Positions 1 to 10,872 of a DNA stretch of 64,000 nucleotides are shown here, in pieces. Numbering within the stretch: the stretch's first letter is position 1; the number at the start of each line of letters is the position of its first letter. This DNA is from Mycolicibacterium aurum. GTDB lineage: Bacteria; Actinomycetota; Actinomycetes; Mycobacteriales; Mycobacteriaceae. The translations under genes were made by a program, and so were the position numbers. The notes beneath the pieces were generated by a model, which did no database searches, was not told the DNA's origin, and saw only the letters and a list, made by a program, of their open reading frames with translations. The stretch covers positions 1-64,000 of the forward strand of contig LT549889.1 of NCBI GenBank assembly GCA_900078775.1, in the 5' to 3' direction.

Positions 1-121
1 CGACATCGGATTCGGGGGTGCGCGGCAGCAACAACACAGCTACCGACACGACGAGGGTGACGGTGTTCAGCAAGACGGCTGACATGTCCTGGGCGCGGGC
101 CACCACCTGCTGCTCAGACAC
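1..121 (-). CDS. Partial CDS, putative membrane or secreted protein (N-terminus only)
   Basis: Reading leftwards from a GTG at 121, an open frame of 40 codons runs off the window edge. It begins V-S-E-Q-Q-V-V and has one hydrophobic stretch at about residues 15-32 (LLNTVTLVVSVAVLLL), so it looks like the start of a membrane or exported protein. An ATG two bases further up is in another frame. No convincing ribosome binding site precedes the GTG. It would be divergent from the SHOCT gene at 221 across an AT-rich gap of about 100 bp. Too little is visible to assign a family. Confidence 0.35.
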   Translation of the reverse strand, partial: MSEQQVVARAQDMSAVLLNTVTLVVSVAVLLLPRTPESDV

Positions 122-220
122 ATGAACCGTCGGGTTGTGGCCGCGCTCGAGCACAGGTAAATATGTACTCGATATAGATGGCAAAGTCAGTCAATTGGCG
201 GACATTGCCAGATAGATCAC

Positions 221-1087
221 GTGCGCTGGGTGCTGAGAGGCGAGGGGAGTCGGCCGGTGGTATGGCGTTACGTGAAGGCCCAGGCCATGGTCCTGCTGTG
301 CGGTGGCCTGGTCGGGCCGATCTTCCTGGCGGTCTACTTCGCCACCGGCCAGGACCCACTGATGAGGTGGATGTTCTGGACCGGACTGCTGGTCACGGCC
401 ATCGATGTGCTGGCGGCGCTGGCGCTCGCCGGCTACGGAGCCAATGCGCAGGCGAGGTCCGCCCAGCTGGAGGCGCACGGGTACTGGGGCTCGCGCAGAT
501 CCTGCGGATGTCCGAGACCAACACCCGGATCAACGACCGGCCGGTGGTCAACCTCAGCCTGCGCATATCGGGTCCCGGGCTGGCCACGTTCGACGCCGAG
601 GACCGGGTGATCGCCGACGTGACCCGGCTGGGCATGCTGACCGCGCGCCGGCTCGCGGTGCTGGTCGATCCGTCGACCGGACGTTTCCAGATCGATTGGG
701 AACGCAGCGGTTTGATCACCGGGCAGGTGCCGGCCACCTTCTCCATCGCCGAGGACAACGCCACCTATGACCTGTCCGGACAGGTCGAGCCACTGATGGA
801 GATCCTGCAGATCCTCAAGGCCAACGGCATCGGGATGAACAGCATGATCGATCTGCCGCAACAACGCGGTGGCCCGCGGCCAGGTGCAGGCCGTGGTGCG
901 GCGCGCCGCGGCGGCGCAGTCCAACAGGTGCAGCAGGCGCCGCCGGTGCCGCCGGCGGCTATCCGCCGCCGATGCCGGAGGTCAGTACGCGCGGCGACTG
1001 CAGGAGCTGGAGACGCTGCGGGCCACCGGCGCGATCTCCGCGGACGAGTACACCGCGAAGCGGCAGCAGATCATCGCTGATCTGTAG
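221..1087 (+). pseudogene. SHOCT-domain membrane protein, frame broken by several indels
   Basis: The pieces of one protein lie in different frames. From GTG 221 come two transmembrane segments (about residues 22-42 and 50-70) and the end of a helix, up to about base 480. The middle domain (LAQILRMSETNTRIND through MEILQILKANGIGMNSMIDL) continues one base earlier. The C-terminus (RRLQELETLRATGAIS, then EYTAKRQQII), a classic SHOCT oligomerisation motif, is back in the first frame and ends at TAG 1085-1087. The apparent changes are a missing G near 480, an extra C near 857, and about three missing bases in the Gln/Pro-rich linker at 920-981. Two-TM-plus-SHOCT proteins of unknown function are common in mycobacteria. 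Coding quality is intact between the breaks, so sequence error is as likely as real decay. Confidence 0.7.
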
Positions 1088-1111
1088 TTGGCGCGGTCTG
1101 CCAATTTCGTA

Positions 1112-1139
1112 TTTGGGATACCGCCTGCGCTGCTACCGT
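1112..1139 (+). promoter_or_regulatory. Possible promoter of the nhaC-arcD-arcA operon
   Basis: TTTGGG (1112-1117), a 16-bp spacer and TACCGT (1134-1139) make a plausible mycobacterial sigma-70 pair ahead of the GTG at 1173. A strong ribosome site, GGGGAGGA, follows at about 1160. The match is weak and rests on position and spacing only. Confidence 0.3.
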
Positions 1140-1172
1140 CCGACGTAGCTGTCTGCGATCGGGGAGGATCCG

Positions 1173-1466
1173 GTGACGGATGCGCAGGGGTCTACCGCGG
1201 TGCGACCGCCCTCGCTATTCGACGCTCTCCTCCCGCTGGGAGTCCTCGCCGGACTGATCGCGGGTTCGCTGGCACTGTTCGGCCTCGCCGCCCTCGACGG
1301 GCCGATCCAGGTGGCGCTGGTGCTGTGCTGCGCGGTCGCCGCGCCGGCCGGTCTGCCGTTCGCCTTGTTCAACATCTTCAGCCCGGCACTCAGCGTGGTC
1401 TATGGCTTCACCGGATTCCGGGTGCTGAAAACACAATCCGACGAGGAAGCCGGGGTCGAGCCGTGA
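1173..1466 (+). pseudogene. nhaC: NhaC-type Na+/H+ antiporter remnant (in-frame internal deletion)
   Basis: This 97-codon frame starts at GTG 1173 behind GGGGAGGA and joins the two ends of an NhaC antiporter. Residues 1-50 match the usual N-terminus (PSLFDALLPLGVL, then LAALDGPIQVALVLCCAVAA). Residues 53-90 match the usual C-terminus (LPFALFNIFSPALSVVYGFTGFR). NhaC proteins are normally about 450-500 residues, so roughly 400 central residues with the transport core are missing, and the junction near base 1347 is in frame. Its stop overlaps the GTG of the transporter gene downstream (GTGA at 1463-1466), so the operon architecture survives. A real deletion leaving a translated stub and an assembly collapse are both possible. 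The stub cannot transport ions. Confidence 0.7.
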
Positions 1467-2910
1467 CCACTGCCGAAGCGGCAACCAGCGAAAGCGACCA
1501 GAAGGTCAGTCTCCCGACGCTGACGGCGATGGTCATCGGGTCGATGATCGGGTCCGGGGTGTTCCTGCTTCCGCAGCGCTTCGGTACCGAGGCCGGCGTG
1601 GCCGGTGCGTTGATCGCCTGGATCATCGCCGGTGCCGGCATGCTCATGCTGGCCTTCGTCTTCCAGCGGCTGGCCACCCGCAAACCCGACCTCGACGCCG
1701 GCATCTACGCCTACGCCCGGGCCGGCTTCGGTGACTACGTGGGCTTCAACTCCGCCTTCGGGTTCTGGGCCTCGGCCTGTGCGGGAAAACACCTCCTACT
1801 GGGTGCTGATCATGGCGACCACCAGCGCGCTGTTCCCGGCGCTGGGCGCCGGGGACACGGTGCTGGCGGTGATCTGCTCCTCGATCGGGGTGTGGCTGTT
1901 CTTCTACCTGATCATGCGCGGAGTCAAGGAGGCGGCGATCATCAACAGGATCGCCACCTTCGCCAAGATCGTGCCGATCCTGGTGTTCATCCTGGTCGCC
2001 CTGATCGCCTTCAAGGCCGACGTGTTCACCGGCAACTTCTGGGGTGGAGACGGAAACTATTCCTGGACTTCACTGTTCGAGCAGGCCAAGGGCACGATGT
2101 TGATCACGGTGTTCGTGTTCCTCGGTATCGAGGGCGCCAGCGTGTACTCGCGGTTCGCCCGCAAGCGCGAGGACGTGGGCCGGGCCACTGTCATCGGCTT
2201 CCTGTCGGTGCTCGCGTCTTCATGCTCGTCACACTGTCCTCCTACGGGGTGATGACGCAGAGCGAACTGGCCGGCGCCGCCCAGCCGTCCATGGCCTCGG
2301 TGATGGAATCCGTTGTCGGCGAGTGGGGTTCGGTGTTCATCCGGGTCGGAGTCATCCTCTCGGTGCTGGGCGCCTATCTGGCCTGGACGTTGATGGCCGC
2401 CGAGATCCTCTACATCCCGGCGAAGGCCAAAGACATGCCGCGCTTCCTGGCCAAGGAGAACGCCAACGGCGCCCCGGTGCCGGCGCTGGTGATGGCCGCC
2501 GGCCTGGTGCAGCTGCTGCTGATCCTGCTGCTGTTCACCTCCGAGGCACTGGACTTCATGCTCGATCTGACCGCCGCGCTGGCACTGATCCCGTATCTGC
2601 TCGCCGCGGCGTACGCGCTGAAGCTGACCGTCACCCGGGAGACCTACGGGGACCGGCGCTCTCTCGTCCCGGACATGGTGATCTCGGCGGTGGCCACCGT
2701 CTACACGCTGTTCCTGGTGTACGCGGCGGGGTGGGATCACCTGCTGCTGTCCTGCATCCTGTACGCGCCGGGCGCACTGCTGTATTGGAAAGCGCGGCGG
2801 GAGAACAACATCCGGGTGTTCACCCCGGCCGAAGCCGTGCTGTGCGCCGTCATCGTCGTGGTGCGGTGGCCGGCGTCGTCTTTCTGATCACCGGCGCGAT
2901 CACAATCTGA
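1463..2910 (+). pseudogene. arcD: ArcD-like basic amino acid/ornithine antiporter (APC family), three frameshifts
   Basis: This is an APC-superfamily transporter of about 480 residues. It starts at GTG 1463 (V-T-T-A-E-A), overlapping the nhaC stub by four bases. The N-terminal APC signature (MVIGSMIGSGVFLLPQ) and many hydrophobic helices are clear. The frame breaks three times, each time by one base. An extra A in the run at 1784-1787 shifts out of GFWASACAG into NTSYWVLIMATT. A missing G near 2216 returns to FMLVTLSSYGVMTQ. A missing G near 2858 separates VLCAVIVV from [13 protein letters not shown], which reaches TGA 2908-2910. Next to arcA, the expected role is arginine/ornithine exchange. 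The regular one-base pattern resembles sequencing error, and the gene may be functional in the organism. Confidence 0.75.
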
Positions 2911-2921
2911 GAGGACTCGAT

Positions 2922-4172
2922 ATGACGACCCAACCGTCGGCCACCTACGGGGTGCACTCCGAGGTCGGCACCCTGCGCAAGGTGCTGGTCTGCTCACCGG
3001 GGCTCGCCCACGAGCGGCTCACCCCGACCAACTGTGACGATCTGCTGTTCGACGATGTGCTGTGGGTGCAGAACGCGCGGCGCGACCACTTCGACTTCAT
3101 GTCCAAGATGCGCGACCGCGGGGTCGAGGTCGTCGAACTGCACGAACTGCTCACCCAGACCATGCAGATACCCGACGCGAAGTCCTGGCTGCTGGACCGC
3201 AAGATCGTCGCCAACGAGGTCGGTCTCGGCCTGGTCGAGGAGACCCGGGCCTTCCTCGACGAATTGGTGCCCAGTCGCCTCACCGAGTTCCTGATCGGCG
3301 GGATGTCCATCCGGGACCTGCCCAGTGAGATCGGTTCCGGTTACCGGGCCCTGGCGCGGGAGGACACCGGCGTCACCGAGTATCTGATGCCGCCGCTGCC
3401 GAACACGCTCTACACCCGGGACACCACTTGCTGGGTCTACGGCGGGCTGACGCTCAACCCGCTGTACTGGCCGGCCCGGCACGACGAGACGCTGCTGATG
3501 AAGGCCATCTACGAGTTCCACCCCGACTACGTGGGATCGACGGTGTGGTGGGGCGATCCGGAGAAGTCATGGGGGTTGGCGACCATCGAGGGCGGGGACG
3601 TCCTCATCCCGGGCAACGGCGTGGTGCTCATCGGGATGAGTGAACGGACCTCACGCCAGGCCATCACCCAGGTGGCGGCGGCCCTGTTCGCGCGGGGCGC
3701 TGCGGAGAAGGTGATCGTGGCGGGCATGCCGAAACTGCGCGCGGCGATGCACCTGGACACGGTGTTCACCTTCGCCGACCGTGACGTGGTGACGATCTAC
3801 CCGGACATCGTGGACAACATCGCCGGGTTCACCCTGCTGCCCAGCGATCGGAATCCCGGGGTCGAGGTCATCGAGGAGACCAAACCGTTCACCGAGGTGG
3901 TGGCGGCCGCGCTGGGCCTGGCGGCGTTGCGGATCGTCGAGACCGGCGGCACCCGGTACGACTCGGAACGCCAACAGTGGGACAGCGGCAACAACCTGGT
4001 GGCCGTCGAACCCGGCGTCGTCTTCGCCTATGACCGCAACATCCACACCAATTCACTGCTGCGCAAGGCCGGGGTAGAGGTGATCACCATCGTGGGCGCC
4101 GAACTGGGCCGCGGCCGCGGCGGCGGGCACTGCATGACCTGCCCGATCATCCGTGACCCGGTCACCTTCTAG
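2922..4172 (+). CDS. arcA: Arginine deiminase
   Basis: A 416-residue enzyme that hydrolyses L-arginine to citrulline and ammonia, normally the first step of the ADI pathway. Family landmarks are the substrate-binding NTLYTRDTT segment (compare the usual LYFTRDP), HLDTVFTF with its active-site His and Asp, and the C-terminal [11 protein letters not shown] with the nucleophilic cysteine at residue 404. Length and order fit ADI, usually 400-420 residues. The ATG at 2922 follows GAGAGGA. It lies 11 bp behind the arcD-like transporter, forming one uptake and catabolism unit. No arcB (ornithine carbamoyltransferase) or arcC (carbamate kinase) is visible in this window, so the downstream steps must lie elsewhere. 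Confidence 0.93.
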   Translation: MTTQPSATYGVHSEVGTLRKVLVCSPGLAHERLTPTNCDDLLFDDVLWVQNARRDHFDFMSKMRDRGVEVVELHELLTQTMQIPDAKSWLLDRKIVANEVGLGLVEETRAFLDELVPSRLTEFLIGGMSIRDLPSEIGSGYRALAREDTGVTEYLMPPLPNTLYTRDTTCWVYGGLTLNPLYWPARHDETLLMKAIYEFHPDYVGSTVWWGDPEKSWGLATIEGGDVLIPGNGVVLIGMSERTSRQAITQVAAALFARGAAEKVIVAGMPKLRAAMHLDTVFTFADRDVVTIYPDIVDNIAGFTLLPSDRNPGVEVIEETKPFTEVVAAALGLAALRIVETGGTRYDSERQQWDSGNNLVAVEPGVVFAYDRNIHTNSLLRKAGVEVITIVGAELGRGRGGGHCMTCPIIRDPVTF

Positions 4173-4188
4173 TCCCCCCGGGACCTAC

Positions 4189-4202
4189 TAGAACACGTTT
4201 CA
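4189..4202. promoter_or_regulatory. KstR-like operator upstream of the SDR gene
   Basis: TAGAACACGTTTCA fits the published KstR consensus TnnAACnnGTTnnA at every fixed position. It lies 42 bp before the SDR start at 4245, a normal operator position. KstR represses cholesterol-catabolism genes in mycobacteria. Control of this SDR by KstR is inferred from the motif alone. A short hairpin, GTCCC/GGGAC, lies just before it (about 4172-4183) and could end the arcA transcript. Confidence 0.5.
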
Positions 4203-4214
4203 GTCGGCTGCTAG

Positions 4215-6294
<2,080 letters not shown>

Positions 6295-6298
<4 letters not shown>

Positions 6299-7158
6299 GA
6301 ATACACCTCCAGCGTGCAGCATTTGACGGACCCGCCGCCCTTGAGCAGCTCGGACAGGTCCACCCCGACGGGTTCGAAACCGGCGGCGCGCAGCTGATCG
6401 GCGAAGCCGGTCGCCGCGGCCGGCAGCACCACGTGCCGCCCGTCGGACACCGCGTTGAGGCCGAGCACGAAGGCGTCCGCGGAGCCGACCTCGATGGCGG
6501 CGGGGAACAGCTCGCGCAACGACTCCAGTGCGGATTCGGAGAAGGCCGGCGGGTAGTAGGCGACCGCGACGTCCGGGCCGTCGCTGAGCACGGTGAGCGC
6601 GGTGTCGAGATGGTAGAACCGCGGGTCGACGAGCTCCAGGCTCAGCACCGGCAGCCCGGTGATCTCGGCGACCTCGCCGTGCGCGCGCCGGTCGGTGCGA
6701 AACCCGTAGCCGGCCAACACCGTTGACCCGGCGACCAGCAGGTCGCCCTGGCCTTCGTTGCGGTGCCGGGTGCGCTCGGGCCGGAAGCCGGCCGCGGTCA
6801 TCCAGGCGGCGTAGGCGTCGGCCTCCGCGGTCCGCTGCGGGAAGGTGAAGTTCGCGACCACCGCCCGGCCGTCCACGATCAACCCGCCGTTGGCCGCATA
6901 GACCATGTCCGGCAGGCCGGCGACCGCGTCCACCAGGTCCACGGTGTGCCCCAGGTCGAGATAGGTCGCGCGCAACGTCTCCCACTGGCGCAGAGCGAGA
7001 TCCACGTCGACGGGCACGCTGGTGTCCATCCACGGATTGATGGCGTACTCGACGGCGAAGTGGTGCGGCGCGGTCATCGCGAAACGGCGGGTGCGGGCCC
7101 GGCGGGCGGGCCGCTCGGCGCGGGCGGCAGTGGCGGCGGTGAGATCGGAGACCGTCAT
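6295..7158 (-). CDS. ddaH: Amidinohydrolase/dimethylargininase family protein
   Basis: A 287-residue protein of the guanidino-group modifying superfamily, annotated in mycobacteria as N(G),N(G)-dimethylarginine dimethylaminohydrolase (Rv2323c type). Landmarks are PDMVYAANGGL with substrate-binding Asp and Asn, a central GEVAEITGLPVLSLEL segment, FYHLDTALTVL with the catalytic His, and GGGSVKCCTLE, where a cysteine near the C-terminus is the expected nucleophile. ATG 7158 (M-T-V-S-D-L) was chosen because the upstream extension is low-complexity. It heads the ddaH-rocD operon. The exact substrate (methylarginine or arginine itself) cannot be read from sequence. Confidence 0.85.
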
Positions 7159-7185
7159 GGTGATGACGGTATTGGCCCGTGGTAC

Positions 7186-7260
7186 CGCAATCAATCGCCG
7201 ACCATTGCGTATATGGTGTGTATCTGTTGCGCTGAGCCGGAAATTACGGAGATCTGTTGC
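7186..7260. promoter_or_regulatory. Divergent control region between ddaH and lrp
   Basis: This 119-bp gap separates ddaH (left) from the regulator (right). It holds an inverted repeat CGCAAT (7186-7191) / ATTGCG (7204-7209) and a direct repeat ATCTGTTGC at 7222-7230 and 7252-7260, exactly 30 bp apart, about three helical turns. Lrp-family octamers typically bind phased sites, so these are candidate autoregulatory and operon-control sites. The assignment is inference. Confidence 0.45.
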
Positions 7261-7277
7261 ACGAGGAGGGGTCTGTC

Positions 7278-7715
7278 GTGGACGAAACCGACGAACGCAT
7301 CCTGGCCGAGCTCACCGACGACGCCCGCGCCACCTTCGCCGAGATCGGTGTGCGGGTGAACCTGTCCGCCCCGGCTGTCAAACGCCGCGTCGACCGGATG
7401 CTCGACCGCGGGGTGATCCGCGGCTTCACCGCTGTGGTCGACCGCAACGCGCTGGGCTGGACCACCGAGGCCTACGTGCAGGTGTACTGCCAGGGCGCGA
7501 TCGCCCCCGACGCGCTGCGGCAGGCCTGGGCGGACATCCCCGAGGTGGTCAGCGCGGCCACGGTGACCGGCACCGCCGACGCCATCCTGCACGTCCTGGC
7601 CCGCGACATGCGCCACCTGGAGGACGCCCTGGAACGCATCCGGGCGAGCGCCGACATCGAGCGCAGCGAGAGCATCGTGGTGCTGTCCAACCTCATCGAG
7701 CGCTCTCGGTCCTGA
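7278..7715 (+). CDS. Lrp/AsnC-family transcriptional regulator
   Basis: A 145-residue protein with an N-terminal winged helix (DETDERILAELTDDAR, then IGVRVNLSAPAVKRRVDRMLDRGVI) followed by an AsnC effector-binding domain (YVQVYCQGAI, then VSAATVTGTADAILHVLA). GTG 7278 was chosen because AGGAGGGG ends seven bases before it. An in-frame TTG at 7257 would place that ribosome site inside the gene. It is divergent from ddaH-rocD, the usual layout for a regulator that senses an amino acid and controls its catabolic operon. Arginine or ornithine is the likely effector by context. Confidence 0.9.
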   Translation: MDETDERILAELTDDARATFAEIGVRVNLSAPAVKRRVDRMLDRGVIRGFTAVVDRNALGWTTEAYVQVYCQGAIAPDALRQAWADIPEVVSAATVTGTADAILHVLARDMRHLEDALERIRASADIERSESIVVLSNLIERSRS

Positions 7716-7772
7716 CCAGTACCGATGGGGTAGGCGGGCACAGGACGGCGGTCATCGTGTAAGAAGACCCAC

Positions 7773-8960
7773 GTGACAACTAATGGTGGAATCGTCATTG
7801 TCGGTGGTGGGTTGGCTGCGGCCCGGACCGCCGAGCAGTTGCGTCGTGCCGAATACGCGGGATCTATCACCATCGTCAGCGATGAGCAGCATCTGCCGTA
7901 CGACCGACCGCCGCTGTCCAAGGAAGTCCTGCGCAACCCGGACCACGATGTGGTGCTCAAGCCGCGGGAGTTCTACGACGAGAACAACATCACACTGCGG
8001 CTGGGGTCGGCCGCGCAGTCGGTGGATCCCGCGGCGAGGACGCTGAGGCTGGCCGATGGCTCGACGCTCGGATACGACGAGCTCGTCATCGCCACCGGGC
8101 TTGCGCCCAAGCGCATTCCATCCTTCCCCGAGCTGGAGGGCATCCGGGTGCTGCGCTCCATCGGGCAGAGCGCCGAACTGCGTGAGCACGCCGCCACCGC
8201 GCGTCGGGCCGTCATCGTCGGCGCCGGTTTCATCGGCTGCGAGGTGGCCGCCAGCCTGCGCCAGCTCGGCGTCGACGTGGTGATCGTCGAACCCCAGCCC
8301 ACCCCGCTGGCCTCGGTGCTCGGCGAGCAGATCGGCTCGCTGGTCACCCGGCTGCACGAGGCCGAGGGCGTGGACGTGCGCTGCGGCGTCGGCGTCGCCT
8401 CGGTGGCCGGCAAGGACAAGGTGGAGAAGGTGGTGCTCTCCGACGGCACCGAGCTGGACGCCGACATGGTCGTCGTCGGCATCGGTTCGCATCCGGTGAC
8501 CGGTTGGTTGGACGGCAGCGGCATCGAGGTGGCCAACGGTGTCGTGTGCGATGACGCCGGGCGGACCAACGTCGAGCACGTGTGGGCCATCGGCGACGTG
8601 GCGTCCTGGCGCTCGGAGGTCGGACACCAAGTGCGCGTCGAGCATTGGAGCAATGTGGCCGAGCAGGCGCGGGTGCTGGTGCCGGCGATGCTGGGCCAGG
8701 AGCCGGGCAGCCCGGCCATCTCGGTGCCCTACTTCTGGAGCGATCAGTACGACGTCAAGATCCAGTGCCTGGGCGAGCCGGCCGCCGACGATGTGGTGCA
8801 CCTCGTCGAGGACGACGGCCGCAAGTTCCTGGCCTACTACGAGCGCGACGGTGTGGTCACCGCCGTGGTCGGCGGCGGGATGCCCGGCAAGGTGATGAAG
8901 GCCCGCGGCAAGATCGCCTCCGGCGCCGCCATCGCCGACGTGCTGCCCGCTTCTTCGTGA
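7773..8960 (+). CDS. Ferredoxin reductase-like FAD/NAD(P)H oxidoreductase
   Basis: A 395-residue pyridine-nucleotide-disulfide type flavoprotein. The FAD dinucleotide fold (IVIVGGGLAAARTAEQLR) is at the N-terminus and a second fold for NAD(P)H (AVIVGAGFIGCEVAASLR) is near residue 150. The late FAD motif (VEHVWAIGDVA) precedes a reductase C-terminal domain. It matches Rv0688 of M. tuberculosis in type and place. GTG 7773 starts the gene. An electron-transfer role with a ferredoxin, a P450 or a dioxygenase is the family norm. Two P450 genes lie 12 kb away, but pairing with them is speculation. Its TGA stop is part of the palindrome that follows. Confidence 0.88.
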   Translation: MTTNGGIVIVGGGLAAARTAEQLRRAEYAGSITIVSDEQHLPYDRPPLSKEVLRNPDHDVVLKPREFYDENNITLRLGSAAQSVDPAARTLRLADGSTLGYDELVIATGLAPKRIPSFPELEGIRVLRSIGQSAELREHAATARRAVIVGAGFIGCEVAASLRQLGVDVVIVEPQPTPLASVLGEQIGSLVTRLHEAEGVDVRCGVGVASVAGKDKVEKVVLSDGTELDADMVVVGIGSHPVTGWLDGSGIEVANGVVCDDAGRTNVEHVWAIGDVASWRSEVGHQVRVEHWSNVAEQARVLVPAMLGQEPGSPAISVPYFWSDQYDVKIQCLGEPAADDVVHLVEDDGRKFLAYYERDGVVTAVVGGGMPGKVMKARGKIASGAAIADVLPASS

Positions 8961-9007
8961 TTTGTGGAGTCTTACCCGTAATCATTACGGGTAAGACTCC
9001 ACAAATC
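8959..9007. repeat. 49-bp perfect palindrome, copy A (probable bidirectional terminator)
   Basis: Two 24-bp arms (8959-8982 and 8984-9007) are exact reverse complements around a single C at 8983. The outer part reads GATTTGTGGAGTCTTACCCG. The first two bases belong to the TGA stop of the ferredoxin reductase gene, and the convergent VOC gene ends 17 bp beyond. A second, diverged copy of the same length lies at 10873-10921. A transcript would fold into an unusually long stem, consistent with termination, but the two-copy, stop-codon-linked pattern also suggests a small dispersed element. Confidence 0.85.
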
Positions 9008-9023
9008 GCTGGTGCTGGCCTTG

Positions 9024-10301
9024 CTAGTGCTGGCCCAGGTAGAACCGGCCACCCTGGTCGTCGGCGCACAGCGCGGACTTCCCGTAGGGCTGCGTGGACG
9101 GTTCCTCGATGACGGTGCCGCCCGCGGCCCGCACCCGGGCCACCGCGGCGTCGATGTCCTCGACGGTCCACATCGGCACCGCGACGGGCTGTGCGGTCCC
9201 GCCGGCGATCCCCGCCATCGGCTGCGGCCCCTGCACGGCCCAGCCGTCCGCGACGCGGCCGGTCTCGAACGTCCAGCCCAGCACCCGGCCGTAGAACTCC
9301 CGGAAACCCGCCGTATCGGGGACCAAATAGGTGAGGTAGGACAGCTCGCCGGGCCCGGCCCCGTTGATCGGCGGCCGCGGGGTGCGGGCGGTGTCGCGGT
9401 ACACCGCGAACCGGGTGCCCTGCGGATCGGTCGCATCCAGCACCGTGCCGAACTCGCGGCGCTGCGGTTCGCCGACGGTGCCGCCGCCGGCCAGGATCGC
9501 CTGCCGAGCGGCGTCGAGGTCGTCGACGGCGTAGCAGCAGAACAGCGTGCCGGGGCCGGACGTCTCGAAAACGCCCATGGACAGCGCGGATTCGCTGGGC
9601 GGTGCCACGTGCTGCCCCTCGAAGGACCAGCCGAGCACGTGGGCGTAGAACCGCTTCGCCCGCTCGGCGTCCGGGGTGTTGATCGACACGTAGCCGACGT
9701 CACCGCGCCGGATCAGCGGCGCCGCCCCGGTGACCGGACCGGACAGCATCCAGCGGTGCCCGGACGGGTCGAGGATGGTCGCGCCGCGTGCGCCGTGATC
9801 CTCGTAGACCTCCTGCAGCACGGTCGCGCCGTGTTCCCGGGCGCGTTGCAGCGCGGCATCGGTGTCCTCGACGGCCAGCATCAGGCTCACCGAGACCTGC
9901 TGCGGAGCAGGTGCTTTGAGGCCGAGCTCGGGATACTCGTCGGCCAGGTAGAGCACGCCGCCGCCGACGGACAGCTCGGCGTGCCCGATCCGCCCGTCAT
10001 CCATCAGGTAGGGCTCGCCGACCAGGCTCGCGCCCAGGGCCTGCACGTACCAGTCGATGGCGGCACGCGCATCGGGCACCGACAGATAGGGGATCGCGGC
10101 GGGCCGCGGGGCCGCGGTGGCGGTCGAGTTCAGTTCTGCGATGGCGGTATCGGTGCCACTCATGACGACTCCTTCAGCGTTGGCGGGTAGGGACAGCGCC
10201 GACTCCAGCCGGGCACGCAGCCGGGCGGCGAACGCCGGGTCGGGGGAGACCGGGAGGTCGCCGCCGCGCAGCACGTCCAACGGATCGTGGGAGTTGTTCA
10301 C
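9024..10301 (-). CDS. Triple-VOC (glyoxalase-like) protein paired with the ECF sigma gene
   Basis: A 425-residue protein with a short helical head (residues 1-45, including DPAFAARLRARLESAL) and three consecutive VOC/glyoxalase-fold modules at about 60-170, 180-300 and 310-425. Each holds repeated features such as DARAAIDWY/DAERAKRFY, G-W-x-FE and a closing basic aromatic strand. GTG 10301 overlaps the sigma factor stop as GTGA, so the two are translationally coupled and the head region is genuinely part of the protein. VOC proteins bind metals and small ligands. The head resembles segments of sigma-linked proteins, so a role in sensing or in detoxifying the ligand that triggers the sigma factor is plausible but unproven. 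Confidence 0.8.
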   Translation of the reverse strand: MNNSHDPLDVLRGGDLPVSPDPAFAARLRARLESALSLPANAEGVVMSGTDTAIAELNSTATAAPRPAAIPYLSVPDARAAIDWYVQALGASLVGEPYLMDDGRIGHAELSVGGGVLYLADEYPELGLKAPAPQQVSVSLMLAVEDTDAALQRAREHGATVLQEVYEDHGARGATILDPSGHRWMLSGPVTGAAPLIRRGDVGYVSINTPDAERAKRFYAHVLGWSFEGQHVAPPSESALSMGVFETSGPGTLFCCYAVDDLDAARQAILAGGGTVGEPQRREFGTVLDATDPQGTRFAVYRDTARTPRPPINGAGPGELSYLTYLVPDTAGFREFYGRVLGWTFETGRVADGWAVQGPQPMAGIAGGTAQPVAVPMWTVEDIDAAVARVRAAGGTVIEEPSTQPYGKSALCADDQGGRFYLGQH

Positions 10302-10822
10302 GGCCGCCCTCCTTCCGGTGTCGGGTACTGGGATCTGAAGGCGCGGCGGGCCCGCACCAGCAGGGTCTCGGTGGCATGCACCGTGCGGCCGATCAGCTCG
10401 GCGCACTCACCGACCGTGCAGTCGTCGAGATAGCGCAGCGCCAGCACGGTCCGATGGTGTTCGGGCAGCCGGGCCAGCACCGCCTCGGCGACGATGCGGT
10501 CGAGTTCGGCGTCCCAGCCGTCGACCGGGGTGGCCGGCTCCGGCGGTTCGGCAACCGGCACGCTCAACCGCGCGTGCCCGCGCCGGTAGTGGTCGGCGAG
10601 CTTGTGCCGGGCCACCCCGATCAGCCAGGGCACCGTCATCGGCGGCGGTGCCGGTTTGCGTGCCGCGTCCATGGCAGCCAGGAAGGTGTCCGAGGTCAGA
10701 TCCTCGGCGACCGCGCGGTCACCGCAGCGCCGGGCGAAGTACCCGTACACGACCGGCAGTGCCTCGTCGTAGAGCTCCAACAGCTCCCGAGGGGCATCGC
10801 GGTGACCCGATTCGACGCTCAC
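10298..10822 (-). CDS. ECF-type RNA polymerase sigma factor
   Basis: A 174-residue sigma-70 family protein with only regions 2 and 4. Region 2 is LYDEALPVVYGYFARRCGDRAVAEDLTSDTF in two parts near the start, including the -10 recognition DLTSDTF. Region 4 (LPEHHRTVLALRYLDDC, then VHATETLLVRARRAF) is at the end. GTG 10822 (V-S-V-E-S-G) follows AAGGGT, and longer starts would read into low-complexity sequence. It is cotranscribed and coupled with the VOC gene. No membrane anti-sigma factor adjoins, so control must come from the VOC partner or from transcription. The pair sits between the Rv0688-like gene and mftR, at the place of Rv0689c/Rv0690c. Confidence 0.88.
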   Translation of the reverse strand: MSVESGHRDAPRELLELYDEALPVVYGYFARRCGDRAVAEDLTSDTFLAAMDAARKPAPPPMTVPWLIGVARHKLADHYRRGHARLSVPVAEPPEPATPVDGWDAELDRIVAEAVLARLPEHHRTVLALRYLDDCTVGECAELIGRTVHATETLLVRARRAFRSQYPTPEGGRP

Positions 10823-10872
10823 ACCCTTATCGTCGCCGACCGGGGCCGAACTCCGGCACCCCAATTTCCCGC

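Noticed and set aside
1088..1462. Treating the open frame from 1088 as the N-terminus of the ArcD-like transporter
   Set aside because: That stretch is the nhaC stub read in the wrong frame. APC homology begins only after GTG 1463.
6299..7033. Extension of rocD upstream of GTG 6298 in the same frame
   Set aside because: The extension runs inside ddaH out of frame and lacks family similarity. The GTGA overlap defines the start.
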